Positions 35,030 to 47,026 of a DNA stretch of 64,000 nucleotides are shown here, piece after piece. The translations under genes were made by a program, and so were the position numbers. How positions within the stretch are numbered: position 1 is the stretch's first letter; each line of letters begins with the position of its first letter. The DNA is from Cycas panzhihuaensis (Eukaryota; Cycadophyta). The DNA lies in NCBI GenBank assembly GCA_023213395.1, contig CM041465.1, positions 20,088,001-20,152,000 of the forward strand. The letters are read 5' to 3'. The notes beneath the pieces are model-generated. The model searched no databases. It was not told where the DNA came from and saw nothing but the letters and a program-made list of their open reading frames with translations.

Positions 35030-38000
35030 TGTTTCCAACCATTGGGAATGGATAGGGACAATGCCACATAGGTAAGATCAAGTATATGCTCTTTGTTTCA
35101 TTTCTTTGATCATTAGATTATATAATGATTGTATGGTTGCTTGGCTGCTTGGATTATCCACATGAACCCTTTGCCTATGTATGATCCTTGCCTATGACAA
35201 CCATAACTCTGGTCTAATGGCGATATAGAGCTCCCATGGTGAACTCCCTCATGGCAATTGGTCCCTCATATATTCTTATAGTTTAGATAATCTTAAAGCT
35301 CATCGTATGCACTTCTAGTATCACTGTTTCTATTGTTATACACTGTTTGTCCCTTTAGTCTGCTAAAGATAACTTTTAGAGGCTCCCTCCATGAGAAATG
35401 AATCCTTCCCTGCTCATCTTGCATGAGATCTATTGTGTTCTTTAGTGTTAGTGGCTATTTGGACCCTATATATACCTTTGCATATGTGATTTTGTGGAGC
35501 TTCAACTCGCTATGATGTGTTTCCATATGTTTCCAATGAGTTTCTATCCATGGAATGACATGGAATTGCCCTACTAGCCTTTCAAGAGGTACCTTAGGCC
35601 CTAACAACCATCCATCTCCTTTCATCTAATTGATTTTCAATCACATTTGTCATTTTTGTCTAAGTTTATAAATCTGTTATTGCCCTGCCCCCTTGTTTAT
35701 CCCCATTGCTCTAATTATTACAGCATGCTAATATATTAGTAGTACTACTAATATATTAGTAATTCCATGAAATAGTTTGTGGTGCAATTGTTATAACCTA
35801 AAACATGGCCATAACTAGATAAAAATGCATTTAATGTGAGCCTGACATAGGATATGGCCTTAGGACTAGCATAGATTAGGCCCTAATAATCATGAGACCT
35901 CACCCAAACCATAAAAATCTCAAACTAAAATTCATTTGGATCTTCTTCTATTCAATCTTCTACTCAACTTTTCATTATTCATTAAAAAAAAAAAACTCAC
36001 TCACTTGACATCCACTTGCAATCCACACATAGAACAACACTTTGGCAAATGAAAAACAAGTAGAATCAGGCTCTACAATAGTGAGAGAGCAACTCCAAGC
36101 TATCAAGTCACCTGAAAGAGTTTGGTTTCTTCCCAAACACTTAGATTTCTTCTCTAAAAGGGTTGATTTTCAAGCCCAAAACTCTCCCTCACACTAGCCT
36201 CTTCTTCAACAAAAGAGTAAGCTACCTTGTTGAGATTTTTTTTTTCACTCCTAAACACCCAAGTCCTATTTATTTTCTCCCATTATTTGTTATATGCTTA
36301 AATAGTTTTTAGATTTAGGATCACTTTTTATGTTCATTGGAAGCAACTCTAGCATAAACCTTGGAAGCAACCCCTCCATCTTCCATAACACCTCAAGTTT
36401 CATCCTCCAAGCCATTAGTTTTTGTTGAGAAGAAGGTAGGATAAGCTATAGGAGATCGTAGAAAGAGATTTTGGCTTGAGTTTTGACTCAAAAGGCCCTT
36501 TCCACTAGGTAGTCCCCTCCTCAATGCTAGTAATCATCCTACATTTCCATACCTTAACTAGTGCACTGCTTAGACATGAAACTTACAACTTTTCAATTGG
36601 TGATCCATCACCCTATGCTAAGACTTTTGCCCTTGAGAAACTATCACCCAATCATGAAGTTTCATTTATCCATTTAGGAGAAACTAAGTTTGTAGTGCAG
36701 CTTTCCATTCCAAGGCAACACTCCCACTCCCTCTTACCTTTTGCTTCTCTCGTATGTTACATGTTGTATGTTGTACTAAATAGTAAAATATTGTTTATGA
36801 TCTTATTTTACCATTGCATAACTAAAATAAACATTCTAGTCATCATTCATTAGTAGATTGGCATGCATGTATGAATACTTATTATTTGTAGGAATTATTT
36901 GATTATGTAGCATAGGTGGAGGCAGACCCATCTGTAAATGAAGTGATATCTCACCAAGGTAACATTGGTTCTAGTCTTTGATTTGAGTTACAATTTTCTT
37001 TTTATTACTCTCTTACCTTTTCAATTTCATTTACTTGAACTTGGGGAAGGTAAGGGAGTCCCACTCAAGGTTCATTAATGACATTCATAATAACAAGGGA
37101 GGCAAAGTTACTAGCAAGGAGGACGTGTGAAGAAGAGCTATGCTACTTCACCAAATATCATAGAACAAGGTGCATCCTACTCTACTGTCTCTCTCTTTGC
37201 CCTTCTACCCCTCTTACCCTAAAAGAAAAACTTATTAAAGAGAAATCATTTCATTTCCTAGCTTACATACATGCTTGTGCATTGCATATAGAAGTAAAGA
37301 CCAAGTAGACAAGTCATTCTTTTCTCCCTCTCACATCTAAAAGGAAAAAGCTTGCATATTCTTCCTTTTCCCTTAAACTTACATATAGCATATAGGGAAG
37401 GATTCAAAAGGCATTTTCTCTTCTTCCTTGTATAATTAGGAAATATTATTACATTCCACCTAATTTATTACATTAAAAAAAAGAAGCTAGTGTAAATATC
37501 TAGTTTTTATACTCTCCCCCTTTTCCTTCACTCCCTTAAAATGATCCCTTGAGAGAAAAAAAAGGAAATAAGAGCGAGGGAGAGTAACTAGTTTGCTTTT
37601 CTGTAGTTATTTACTTATTTCCATAAACAATACAACAATTATTATTATTTTCAACACAAACCTATTTTACAACAAATAAGAAAATAACTTTCTACCTTTC
37701 TCCTTCCTCCTACATCTAAGGAAAAGTGCAAACCCTAGTTATAATTGAATGGTTGCAACATCCCCTTACCCCCTACAACTTGACACCCAAACCCTAGATG
37801 CCTAAAGGCAATCCTTTAGGTGCCAAAATGACTATTTCAAAACCCCCACTTGTAACAAACTAGAAGTGACTGATCCTATTACCTCCTATACATACTATCT
37901 GTTGTTAATAAATGAATGAATAAACAAACAAGTAAAAAGTAGAACATATAAGCAATCTTTGAGCCTTTCCCATATTCTTAGATGCTAAGAGGTTTCCCTT

Positions 38001-38596
38001 TGTTTGGATGTAATCAATTGGTTACAACCTATCTTGGTCCATCATGGTCTTACATCTAAGACCTTCTTCCTTGCTAATCACCTTCCTTTTATAACATCTA
38101 CACAACCTCACCTTCTTGTAATTTTATTAGAAGTTGCCTTAGTGACAATCACTCTTAGGTAGTTGTAGTGCTACCTCATCCTGTCTGCTTCATTTAACAC
38201 CTAGAATGTTTAGGAGAAAACCTCCTATATAGTATTAGAACCATTCAAGACCATTTATATTAGCTCATTTTCCTTCTTCTACCTATTTTTGCAAGGAATT
38301 AATCTCATTTTGTTTCCTTTCCTAAAAGGAAGGTCTTATTCCTTTGTTACCTTCTAGGGGTAGGAGATCCCCATTTAGGCTACTTGGCATCTCGAGGACA
38401 TCTCAATCTCCTCATCCTCAATCAAGAGGGCTACCTAAAGAAAAATGGAAGATCAATGCATAGTTGTAGGTCATCAAACCTTCATTTTGATGTGCAGACT
38501 CCTTTTGAGGGTAGCTTTATCATTCCTTTCACTCCTCTTCCTTTACCCTTATTAGCATTCATAACTAGTAAAGAGTGCATAGGCCTTAGCCATTCA
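35030..38596 (+). repeat. 3' LTR of element F (about 3.57 kb)
   Basis: The start TGTTTCCAACCATTGGGAAT aligns with the B, C and A LTR starts. Internal similarity to B LTRs is patchy but collinear, for example GGGGAAGGTAAGGGAGTCCCA at about 37043 and TCATTTTGATGTGCAGAC near 38480. The end at ...AGCCATTCA is inferred from the LTR pattern and from the start of G RT homology in the next bases. It contains a perfect 32-bp palindrome at 35728-35759. No conserved gene. Confidence 0.7.
35728..35759. promoter_or_regulatory. Perfect 32-bp palindrome in U3 of the F LTR
   Basis: The arm CTAATATATTAGTAGT is followed directly by its reverse complement, centred on AGTACT. It lies about 700 bases into the LTR, near the position of the GTAC-centred palindromes of the B LTRs (about 560 bases in). 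Confidence 0.75.
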
Positions 38597-39050
38597 TAAA
38601 GGCATGCTTCTAAAAGGATGTCTTCTAAGTGTTCTCTTCCTAGATATGAACTTGATGGTAGCCTAATTTTAGGTCTAATTTATTGAAATATCTTTCAAAC
38701 TCTAGCTGGTCCAATAAGTCATTTATCCATGGTAGGGGATGTCAATTTTTTATGGCAATCTTGTTCAAAGCCTAGTAGTCAATGCACACTCTTCATCCTC
38801 CATCTTTATTTGGCACCAATATAATAGATGAATCATAAGGGGAATAATTTAGCTTAATTAATTCATGCTCTGAGAGTTCTTGAATTTGCTTCTTAATCTC
38901 TTTATTCTCTAAAAGTAAGTTTTAGTAGAGACTAAGATTGGGAAAAGGTAAATTAGTCACCAACTAGATTTCATGCTTAACTACACTCTTAAGAGACAAA
39001 CCTTTTGGCTCCTAGAATACATCATTATACCTATTTCTTAGGCCTTCAAT
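38597..39050 (-). pseudogene. pol: Element G reverse transcriptase, N-terminal part
   Basis: Minus-strand frame gives the segment from KLNYSPYDSSIILVPNKDGG through RVCIDY.ALNKIAIKN to HPLPWINDLLDQLE and LDLKLGYHQVHI, the canonical Gypsy RT fingers and palm entry. It stops abruptly after KTSF.KHAF at the F boundary, before the YxDD site. Several codons are TAG or TGA. Confidence 0.8.
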
Positions 39051-39349
39051 TTATTACAATTATTTCCTATCTAGTACTTGCATTAAGGACTATCCTTGCT
39101 CCTTTTCTTCCACCTTCTACTTCACTATCAATAACACAAATTTCCTACAAGCATTAATGAACCTTTTTGCTTGTTAGGAGGATATGAGGGAGATCTTCTT
39201 TTATGGCTTTAATGCATTAATCAAATATGATTTCTTGTCCTTGATGAGTTGAATCTTGCTCAACTTCCTATAATGGACACCATCTCTATCATAGAGATAT
39301 TGGCTACTAAACATAACTTGACAAACATCCAAAGGAACTACTTCATATT

Positions 39350-39660
39350 CAACTTCATCAATGAATTTTTTAGAAGTTACAAATTTAAACTTACATTGGT
39401 GAGTAACCTACAGTTTTGAATCATTTTGCAACCATCCAAGAGAATATGGTTTTGGATATACATGTATTTTTAATCTTATTTTTTTCACTAATGCCTCTAA
39501 GATTAAGTTCTTTTGGCAACTTCTATAAAAGATGGCATCAACCATATTTTGCTTCACTTGGATTCTCACCATGAAGAGATCTTCTCTAATCTCTATATCA
39601 ACTTGTTGATGGTAATTTTTGGGCTCAGCATTGGCCATGAGCATCAATTGCTCATTGTCT
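39350..39660 (-). pseudogene. pro: Element G protease region
   Basis: 39647-39408 is an open frame with VRIQVKQNMVDAIFYRSCQKNL followed by KIHVYPKPYSLGWLQNDSKL. The retropepsin loop, normally D-S-G/A-S, reads FYRSCQKN, so the catalytic Asp is lost. The downstream FKFVTSKKFIDEVEYEVVPL segment continues to about 39330. Confidence 0.7.
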
Positions 39661-39699
39661 CCTTTAGTGCTATAAATATCTTCATCTCCTATAAATTAA

Positions 39700-40699
39700 G
39701 TAAAGCTTTACCTTTAACTTTAGATTTATCTTTTCCCTTATTCTTAGATCACTTCTCTGGATGTAAAACTAGAAATCTTCTATGTTGTGACCTGTTCACT
39801 TATAATGTGTGTAGGAGACTTTGATTTGAGTGGTATTGGCTTGTTTCTTTTTGTCGAAACCCTTAATTAACTACTATCTAACTTTTCTTGGAATTTTTTT
39901 TCCATGGGTACGTTTGTTGCTACTTTCTTGAGGTGAAAACCTTTTTCTCTCTACATAAATATTCTTGTCCATCTTCTCCATGGTAATTACTTTCTTATTG
40001 TCTTCATCAAGTATCTTCACTTTAAGCAATTGATTGGTGTATCCTTCTAATATATTTCAACATTATATCTTTACCAAGTAAAGAGATTCCTAACACAATA
40101 GCTTTCTTCTAAAATTTTGTTCTGTAATCTTGGACATTTTGACCTCTTTCTTTCCAATAATATTGTCATTTAATCTTTTGTTTCTCTTTATACCTAATAG
40201 GATAGAATTACTTCTTGATAAGGGCTTTAAATTGTTGCCATATGATTTTATCCATATTATGGGATTTGAGGTATATATTCCACCAAACTAATATATGTTT
40301 GGATAGTTTTAACCTCACAAAGGTGATTCTCTACTGTTTTTTGTACGTATAAATTGAAAAGTATGTTTCTAGTTAGTCCAACCAATCATCTAACTTTTCA
40401 ACATCTAAGGTTTTATCATAAATGGGCAATTCAAGTTTCACTTCTACCTTGAATAGATGTCCTATCATAAGACTATCATCTCCTTCTTCCTCAGCTTGTT
40501 GTTCATCTATAGGTCCTTCTTAGGTACCTTCACTTGTCTCTTCTTTTACTGGTTTATCTTCTTCCTCCTTCTTTCCTTTGGCTATTGAATAGGATACACC
40601 TTATTAAGAAACATGCTACATCATAAGTTGAGTTAACCTATGAAGGTTTTGCTCCATCTTCAAGAACCTCTTCTCCATCTCTTGCTCTAGTTCAACCAT
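39700..40699 (-). pseudogene. gag: Element G gag
   Basis: The start is placed at ATG 40699 (MVELEQEMEKRFLKMEQNLH), followed by a Lys/Glu-rich stretch and a capsid-type retrotransposon gag domain with YDKTLDVEKLDDWLD, WWNIYLKSHN and the FYPIRYKEKQ segment (about 40440-40180). A decayed zinc-knuckle region ends near 39770 (TGHNIEDF followed by LHPEK in another frame). Stops and at least one frameshift interrupt it. Confidence 0.72.
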
Positions 40700-40797
40700 T
40701 TTCCTTCACTATCTATTCTCTTTATTAAGTGGTTCAGTCAAAGGTTTGCTAGTTGATTGATACTAAAACCTAGTTTTTATAAAATCTTTAACACGAC

Positions 40798-41021
40798 TAT
40801 TGAAATAGACATGAATGTACTTCTCAATATGTAGAAGAACTTGTTATTCATTTAGAGACTAGGTCTCTATAAATATACATTGAGATTATGACCGTTACAA
40901 CTTGATTTATAACTAATTCTTTTTTAGGTGATATGTGTCATAATATCTAGTCTCAGTTACTTAATAAGGGAGTACAACATTATCCTCTTATTCATTTAGG
41001 ATAAAACATTATATCCTAACA
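40798..41021 (-). repeat. 3' LTR of element H (224 bp)
   Basis: Plus-strand edges TATTGAAATAG (TG mutated) and ...ATCCTAACA; aligns to 45787-46010 without length change. Confidence 0.88.
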
Positions 41022-41036
41022 TTCTCTCTTAATGTT
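41022..41036 (-). other. Polypurine tract of element H
   Basis: Minus strand AACATTAAGAGAGAA adjoins the LTR start TGTTAGGATATAATG. Confidence 0.6.
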
Positions 41037-42506
41037 TTATCTCTTTTAGTCCTATTTTATCTCTTAAAAATTGAAATCTATCATTCCTAATAGGTTTTAT
41101 CATTAGATCTACTATTTGTTTTGTAGTGGGATAATATTTTAATTTAATTTATTTATTATGAACTTTTTATCTTATAAAGTAATAATGTACTTCTATATGT
41201 TTTGTTCTGGTATGTAGAATTGGATTCTTAGTTAACTTGATAGCACTTTGATTATCACAATACATAATTATTACTAGACTTTGTTGTTGTTTTATTTAAG
41301 TTAGAAGTTATCATAGCCAAACTACTTCACAGGTGACAGCTACAATAGCCTTATATTTAGATTCAGTTGATGAAAGTGCAATTATAGGTCATTTCTTATT
41401 ATACCAACAGATTGTAGTTGATCCTAGGAAGAAGTAATATCTGCTTATAGATTTCCTTTGTTCTTTATCTCCTGCCCTATCTAAATCATAATATCTTATC
41501 AATGTTGTTGATCCTTTGGCGTAAACCAAATTTAGATCTTTCATTCTTTGCAAACATTTTAATATTCTTCTAGTTGCTTTCTAATGTCTTGCCTTGGGTT
41601 CCTACATATATCTAAAAATTAATCTTATTGAATATGATATATCTAGCCTAGTGGCTATAACATATATCATACTTTTAACAAGTTATTTGTACAATGTGGC
41701 ATTTGTTGTTTATTCCTCTTTGTTTACTACCAAGTTACAGTTGACTTCTATGGGTGTTGTACAAGGATTGTAATCTACCATCTAGAACTTTATTAAAAGA
41801 TCATTTATATATTTTCTCTAACATAGAGAAATATAATCTTATTATTGATTTACTTTTAGTCCCAAATAATATTTTAAGAATCTTAGATTTGTCATTTTAA
41901 TTTCTTTTAAAGTTCTCCTTTTATGTTCATAATTGATTCTTCATCATTTCTTATTAAAATCATATCATCTACATAAACAATAATAATTATGATTAGTCCA
42001 TTTCTTTTCCTTGTATATAAACTTGAGTTAGAGTTTCATCTTTAGAACCTATTTTGATACAGATGCTGATCTAGCTTAGCATACTAAGCTTGAGGAGCTT
42101 GCTTTAGCCCATACAAAGCCTTTTTCAATTTACATACTAGATGTTCTTGGCCTTATTTAATGTACCCCTTGGGTTATGCCATGTAAACTTCCTCTTCAAT
42201 TTCTCCATTTAATAAAGTACATTTTACATCAAGTTAAAAAAATTTCTAATTATTTAATGCTTCTAGGGCAATAACTATTCTCACCATATCTATTTTGGCT
42301 ATAAGAGAGAAGGTTTCTTTAAAATCAATAGCTATTATTTGCATATATCCTTTTATAATAAGACAAGCTTTATATTTTTCTACTTTACCATTTTCCCCTT
42401 CTTTGATTTTGTAGACCCATCTACAGTTCACTATTGGTTTGTTTGGAGGTAGTTCTACCAATTCCCATGTTTGATTCTTGACTATTGAGTCCATTTTAGA
42501 GTCCAT
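41037..42506 (-). pseudogene. pol: Copia H: reverse transcriptase and RNase H
   Basis: 42506-42246 is open and gives the Copia RT entry (IVKNQTWELVELPP, NCRWVYKIKEGENGKVEKYKA). The active site IVYVDDMIL lies at about 41984-41958 with both Asp residues. RNase H remnants include HTRTKHIEVHYYFIR and the terminal KPIRNDRFQFLRDKIGL near 41060. Many stops and frameshifts lie between. Confidence 0.82.
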
Positions 42507-43932
42507 TGCTGACCTCTATTCTGATTGATGTCTGGCTTCTTAGAATGATTGTGGTTCAATTCTGATTAATAGTGCTTTGGGCTTTTAACTTTTGGTTTTG
42601 TGTTTGAACACATCTCTTTTTTCTTCTTCAATCATTTTGATGAGTTATTTTGGTAGTTTCTTTTCCCTTTTTTTGATATCTGAATCTTCAACTGGCTGAT
42701 CTATAGATGAGCTTTCTCCTATTATTTTTGTATGAGAATTTGATTTTATTGATGGTATTTCTTCTATAGTAATTTTTTAAGTTTCCTCTAAAATAGCTTT
42801 AGGTTTTGACTTCTTTGTTTCAGCTTTAATTATTTATATCTGTTATTGTATTTCTTGATTATCTTCTTCATTGAAGATAACATCTTTACTTACATAGATC
42901 TATGCATTTGTAAGCCTTTGGATTTTTAATATATCTTATCATAATACATTCTATACTTTTTTCACTAAGTTTTAATCTCCTTTATTTGGTATATGAATAA
43001 AGGCTTAGCTATCAAAAACCTTGAGAAAACTGACATTGAATTTTTTACCTAACCAAGCTTCTTTAGGAGTGATGTTCTCTAAAGCTCTTATTGGACTTCA
43101 ATTTATTAGGTAGCAGGTGGTGCTAATGGCTTCTACCCAATATGATTTTGGAAGTTATTTTCCATATATCATACTGTATGCCATCTCTATTAGAGTTCTA
43201 TTTTTCCTTTTACCAACTCCATTGGATTGGGGAGTGTACGGAGTTAAGAATTACCTACGTATCATATTCAACTTGCCAAAGTTTAGAAACTCCTTTGAGA
43301 TGTATTCACCACCACCATCAAACCTAATGTATTTTTATCTTTGATTCTAATTCTAATTTTACTTCTACTTTAAATTCCTTAAAGGCTTCAAAAGCTTCTT
43401 ATTTGTTGTGAAGAAAGTAAACCCATACCTTTTGAGTGAAGTCATCAATAAAAGTAAGATAATATCTAAAACCATTAATTGATAGTGGTGTGAGTGGACC
43501 ATAGAGATTGGTTTGAATTAGTTCCAACCTGGATTAAGCTTGACATTCACTTTGTTTAAAGGTAAGTTGATGTTATTTTCCAAATTAATAACCATTATAA
43601 AAGAAATCATTAGAGGAGAAGTGAGGCAATCCATTTACCATCTTTAATTTTTCCATCAATTTTGAAGTGTTCATGGGAAGATGTCCATACTTCAAATTCC
43701 TATTATCAAAATTTATAATAGTATATACTTTCATATTCACATTGGAAGACATAAGATCTGATATTAGTTTATACAGATCCTCATATCGTATTCCCTTGGC
43801 TATTGGATTCCTATTATTTTTCATATCTAAAATGTGACAATAACCTTCTTCATAAAATATTGTCCTAAGTTTCTTCTTACTAAGTTGTGATATTGATAGA
43901 AGATTCATTTTCAAGCCAGGAACTAGCAACAC
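42507..43932 (-). pseudogene. pol: Copia H: protease end, gag-pre-integrase and integrase
   Basis: 43932-43585 is open and begins at the Copia landmark LLVPGLKMNLLSISQL, followed by the gag-pre-integrase segment. Integrase pieces follow at 43560-42900 (the NGVGKRKN-type region lies near 43200) but are broken by stops. The RT linker is Ser/Glu/Thr-rich. Catalytic residues cannot all be shown. Confidence 0.68.
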
Positions 43933-44099
43933 ATTTCTAATTTCTTTATATCCCTATGTAGTTTAATTACAATGGTACCTACCCCTTTTATTTTAAGTGG
44001 GTATTTATCTCCCAATTCAACTAATTTGTCAGAGTTATAGGGCCTTAATATTTTAAACTAATCTTTATGGTTGGCAATATGTCTCTATGCTCCCGAATC

Positions 44100-45330
44100 T
44101 ATGTACCATGTATCTCCTTTTTTGAGTGCTATTGATAATGCATCTGCAAAGGCTGTTTCTTCTTCTTCTTCTTCTTCATCTTCTTTAGTTTTTTCTTTGT
44201 TGTAATTACCAATTGGTTGCTTCCCTCTCTATATATCTGCTCTTCTTTGTGTACATTGATAAGGATAATTCCCTAGTTGACCATAGCAGTAACACACATC
44301 AAAGGATCTGTAGGAACTGGCAAAACATCTAGGCTTACCACAATTGAAGTAAATTCTAGTGTCTCTACTATGTTCACATCCTTTGGTATCTTGCCAATAA
44401 CCATGAGCATGAATTTTATGTCTAAAACACATCCCCTTCCTCATACTTGGCTATATAGTAAAGGTCCAAGAGTGATTCTAGAGGCAAAAGATTCCTCCAA
44501 TTCTGATGATTCTTCATATCATTTGTTTCTTTATTCCTACCTTAGTAATAAGCCAGTTAAATCATCAAGAGTCATGGAATCAATTTGATTATTATTTGTT
44601 ATGGAATTAATAGTAATATCAAAGGTCTTTCGCAACTTGTTGGCTACCATTTCAACCAATTCCTTATTTGTGATATCATCTCCTATACTCAAAAGGTTAT
44701 TTCTAAGTGAAATAACTTTATGCATAAATTCTATTACTATGTCACCTTATTTTATGTGTAGGTTATATAACTCCTCCTTTAAGGTTATTACTCTAGCTTT
44801 ATTCTTTTACCCAAAGAGATTTTAAAAATATTTTAAGATTGCTGAAGTGGAATTCAATGTTTCCATATATACTAGAAATGGGTCAGAAATTGAGAGCTTT
44901 AGGATTATTACTCCTAGATTGTATCTTTCTAGCTAGTCAACCAACTTAGTGCTAGTATCAATAGGTTTTGTTTTAGTACCATCTATAAATTTCTAGGCAT
45001 TTCTAACCCTTAGAAGAATTTTGACTTTTATTTTCTAAACATGGTAATTTGTTTCATTGAGTTTATCCTAATCTAAGAGTCCTAAGATGGAAGAGGTTAT
45101 TAATGATAATACTAAAGGAATTTATGATAGTCTATCTGTATAATTATATGAAATTCTATACAAAACCCTAACTGTATAATAAAAAATAATGTGTACCTCA
45201 AAAGGATGATTTTTAGGCCCTAGTTCTATATCTGAACTCTGTTTTTCAAAATAGTCATTCATTTTAAAGAAAATCAACCCAAAATCCAAGAAGGTGTAGT
45301 TAGGGATTTTAGGAAAATTAATTCAAATCT
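44100..45330 (-). pseudogene. gag: Copia H gag and protease start
   Basis: 44725-44537 gives the UBN2-type end of gag with SMTLDDLTGLLLR. 44444-44229 contains two Cys/His clusters: CFRHKIHAHGYWQDTKGC and a damaged knuckle VCYCYGQLGNYPYQC, in which the His is Tyr. The N-terminal part up to about 45280 is decayed. Confidence 0.62.
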
Positions 45331-45770
45331 TTAAAAAATACCTTCAATCCTCTTCAAAATCACTCTAGATATCTTATGATTAGTGAGATAGAAGTCTTAT
45401 TATAGATTTGCACCACTGAGACTTAGAAAAACTAGAGACTTTTTACAAAATCATCCTCAAATCTACATGGAAAGAAACTAGGCCAAAAGTACCTCAAAAT
45501 GATGTCTGATGAAGTCAAGCCTGAAGGGAAAGAGAACATCCTTGTTGAGATCTATCTCCACATTAATTTTCATGAAAATATGAGAATGTCAACAAATTTC
45601 ATTTGTATGCTATCCATACAGATCTGTACATAGGTCCATATAGTGACTTCTATAGAGAACTAAACTTTTCCAGGTAATTTCTACTTTACCTTCCTTTTGA
45701 ATCCTTTAAGATTACAAAAAGATTCTTAACCAGATAAATCTTTTCTTCTTCATAATAGATGAGTAGTCAG

Positions 45771-45786
45771 ACCTAATATGATACCA
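45771..45786 (-). other. Primer binding site of element H
   Basis: Minus strand TGGTATCATATTAGG; the first eight bases match the iMet primer site, the rest has diverged. Confidence 0.6.
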
Positions 45787-46010
45787 TGTTGAAATAGATA
45801 AGAATGTACTTCTCAATATACAAAAGAACTTGTTATTCATTTGGAGACTAGGTCTTTATAAATATACATTGATATTATAACTACTATAACTTGATTTATA
45901 ATTGATTATTCTTAAGGTGATATGTGTCACAATATCTAGTATCAGTTACTTAATGATGGTGTGCAACATTACACTGTTATTCACTTAGCATAAAACATTA
46001 TATCCTAACG
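45787..46010 (-). repeat. 5' LTR of element H (224 bp)
   Basis: Plus-strand edges TGTTGAAATAG and ...ATCCTAACG (CA mutated to CG); pairs with 40798-41021. Confidence 0.88.
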
Positions 46011-46075
46011 ATGGTAAATCAAAGAGTTCTTTTCCCTTCAAGAATCTCTAGACTTCCAAGGGTTTTAAAAATCAA

Positions 46076-46087
46076 GCTCTGATACCA
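46076..46087 (-). other. Primer binding site of element G (initiator Met tRNA)
   Basis: Minus strand TGGTATCAGAGC, intact, a few bases from the putative LTR end TGATCTAAATTTG (from about 46095 on the plus strand). Confidence 0.85.
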
Positions 46088-46094
46088 AAAATAT

Positions 46095-47026
46095 TGATCT
46101 AAATTTGAATGGGAAAGTAAAGATTTTATCCAATTGAAATAAACTTAGAATCAATATACAATATATTACATTTTATATTTAAAAAGTTCTTATAAAATTT
46201 TGCATATTAAGCACTCTATAGAGCATTCTTTGGGGCTACTACAATAATCTAGAATGGAGAAAAGTGTGTTGGGTATAAACTAGGCTACTGCTTCTCATCT
46301 AGAATGTTTTCTAGAGATTTTGAAGTGAGGTTTTATCCTCTTTTCAGTTGTAAAACCTCTTTTGGGTTAACAACTGAGTTGGGCATCTTCACTAGATTGC
46401 TGCCATTATCTTTGTCTTTCCCACACTATGCCTAAACCTTCTTGTACTCCTCTGGTTCCTTAAGAATAGAATTGGGCTCATTTTATATGCTCCTTCCTTA
46501 TTTGTTATATTTTCATGCTTCCATTTCTATGTTGTCTTTACTGGAGAATTTTCCATTTTGGGATACTAATTTGAATTATTTCCCAAATAACTTTACTTCT
46601 CCTACTACATTTTAGACTATTGGGTTCTTCTCTATTCCCTATGAATAGATCTAGGCCTATGCCATTTATTTTTCTATGCTCTTCCTTTGTTCGTTCTATG
46701 CATTGCCTCTGTGCCCTCTATGCAATCCCTTTTAAATCTTCATTTTCTTTAGTTTTATAACTGATGAAAGTCAGTTAATAAAATTGTTTTCTAATATGTT
46801 GATAGGTGTATGACAGCGTTGGGTGATTTTTGTGATCATCTGATCACTTCTAAATCTTTGAATCACTATCTGGTGACACCTAGTCATAGTTTGGTTGTAC
46901 CTAACTATAGTCTAGTTTTACTTAGTTGTAATTTGGTTGCACCTATGAAGTTTTGGTTGTACCTTTAGACACTTCTAGTCACACCTATGGATTTTTTGTT
47001 GTACCTTGATAAAACATGGTCATACC
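46095..47026 (-). repeat. 5' LTR of element G (outer limit not found)
   Basis: Begins next to the G primer site. Minus-strand TATAAAAC at 46759-46752 is a plausible TATA box, placing U3 to its right. A degenerate 21-bp repeat lies in that U3 part. No second copy of this LTR is in the window, so its length cannot be set. Confidence 0.5.
46882..47026. repeat. Degenerate 21-bp minisatellite, about seven units
   Basis: Units of 20-22 bases ending in GTTGTACCT or TCACACCT: AGTCATAGTTTGGTTGTACC, AGTTGTAATTTGGTTGCACC, ATGAAGTTTTGGTTGTACC and others. Spacing is regular although the sequence is worn. Confidence 0.65.

Larger units (their letters stand above)
32344..38596 (+). mobile_element. Element F: 3' part of a diverged Tat-like retrotransposon
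   Basis: F keeps part of the antisense gene (minus), the divergent promoter region, the extra RNase H, a polypurine tract and one LTR of about 3.6 kb, in the same order as B. It is clearly more diverged from B and C than they are from each other. D inserted into its antisense gene, so the 5' part of F lies left of the window. Its right edge abuts the RT of element G. Confidence 0.8.
40798..46010 (-). mobile_element. Element H: Copia retrotransposon with short LTRs (5213 bp)
   Basis: Two 224-bp LTRs, a partial iMet primer site, a purine tract and a minus-strand Copia domain order (gag, gag-pre-integrase, integrase, RT, RNase H) define H. It lies in the leader of element G, between G gag and the G primer site. 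The target duplication is not clear: ACGAC on the left versus ATGGT on the right, or ACGAT overlapping the LTR end if two terminal bases were lost. All frames have stops. Confidence 0.88.

Noticed and set aside
36524-36853. 109-codon frame in the F LTR that might be a host gene
   Set aside because: It lies inside an LTR, has no recognisable domain and no homologue in B LTRs.
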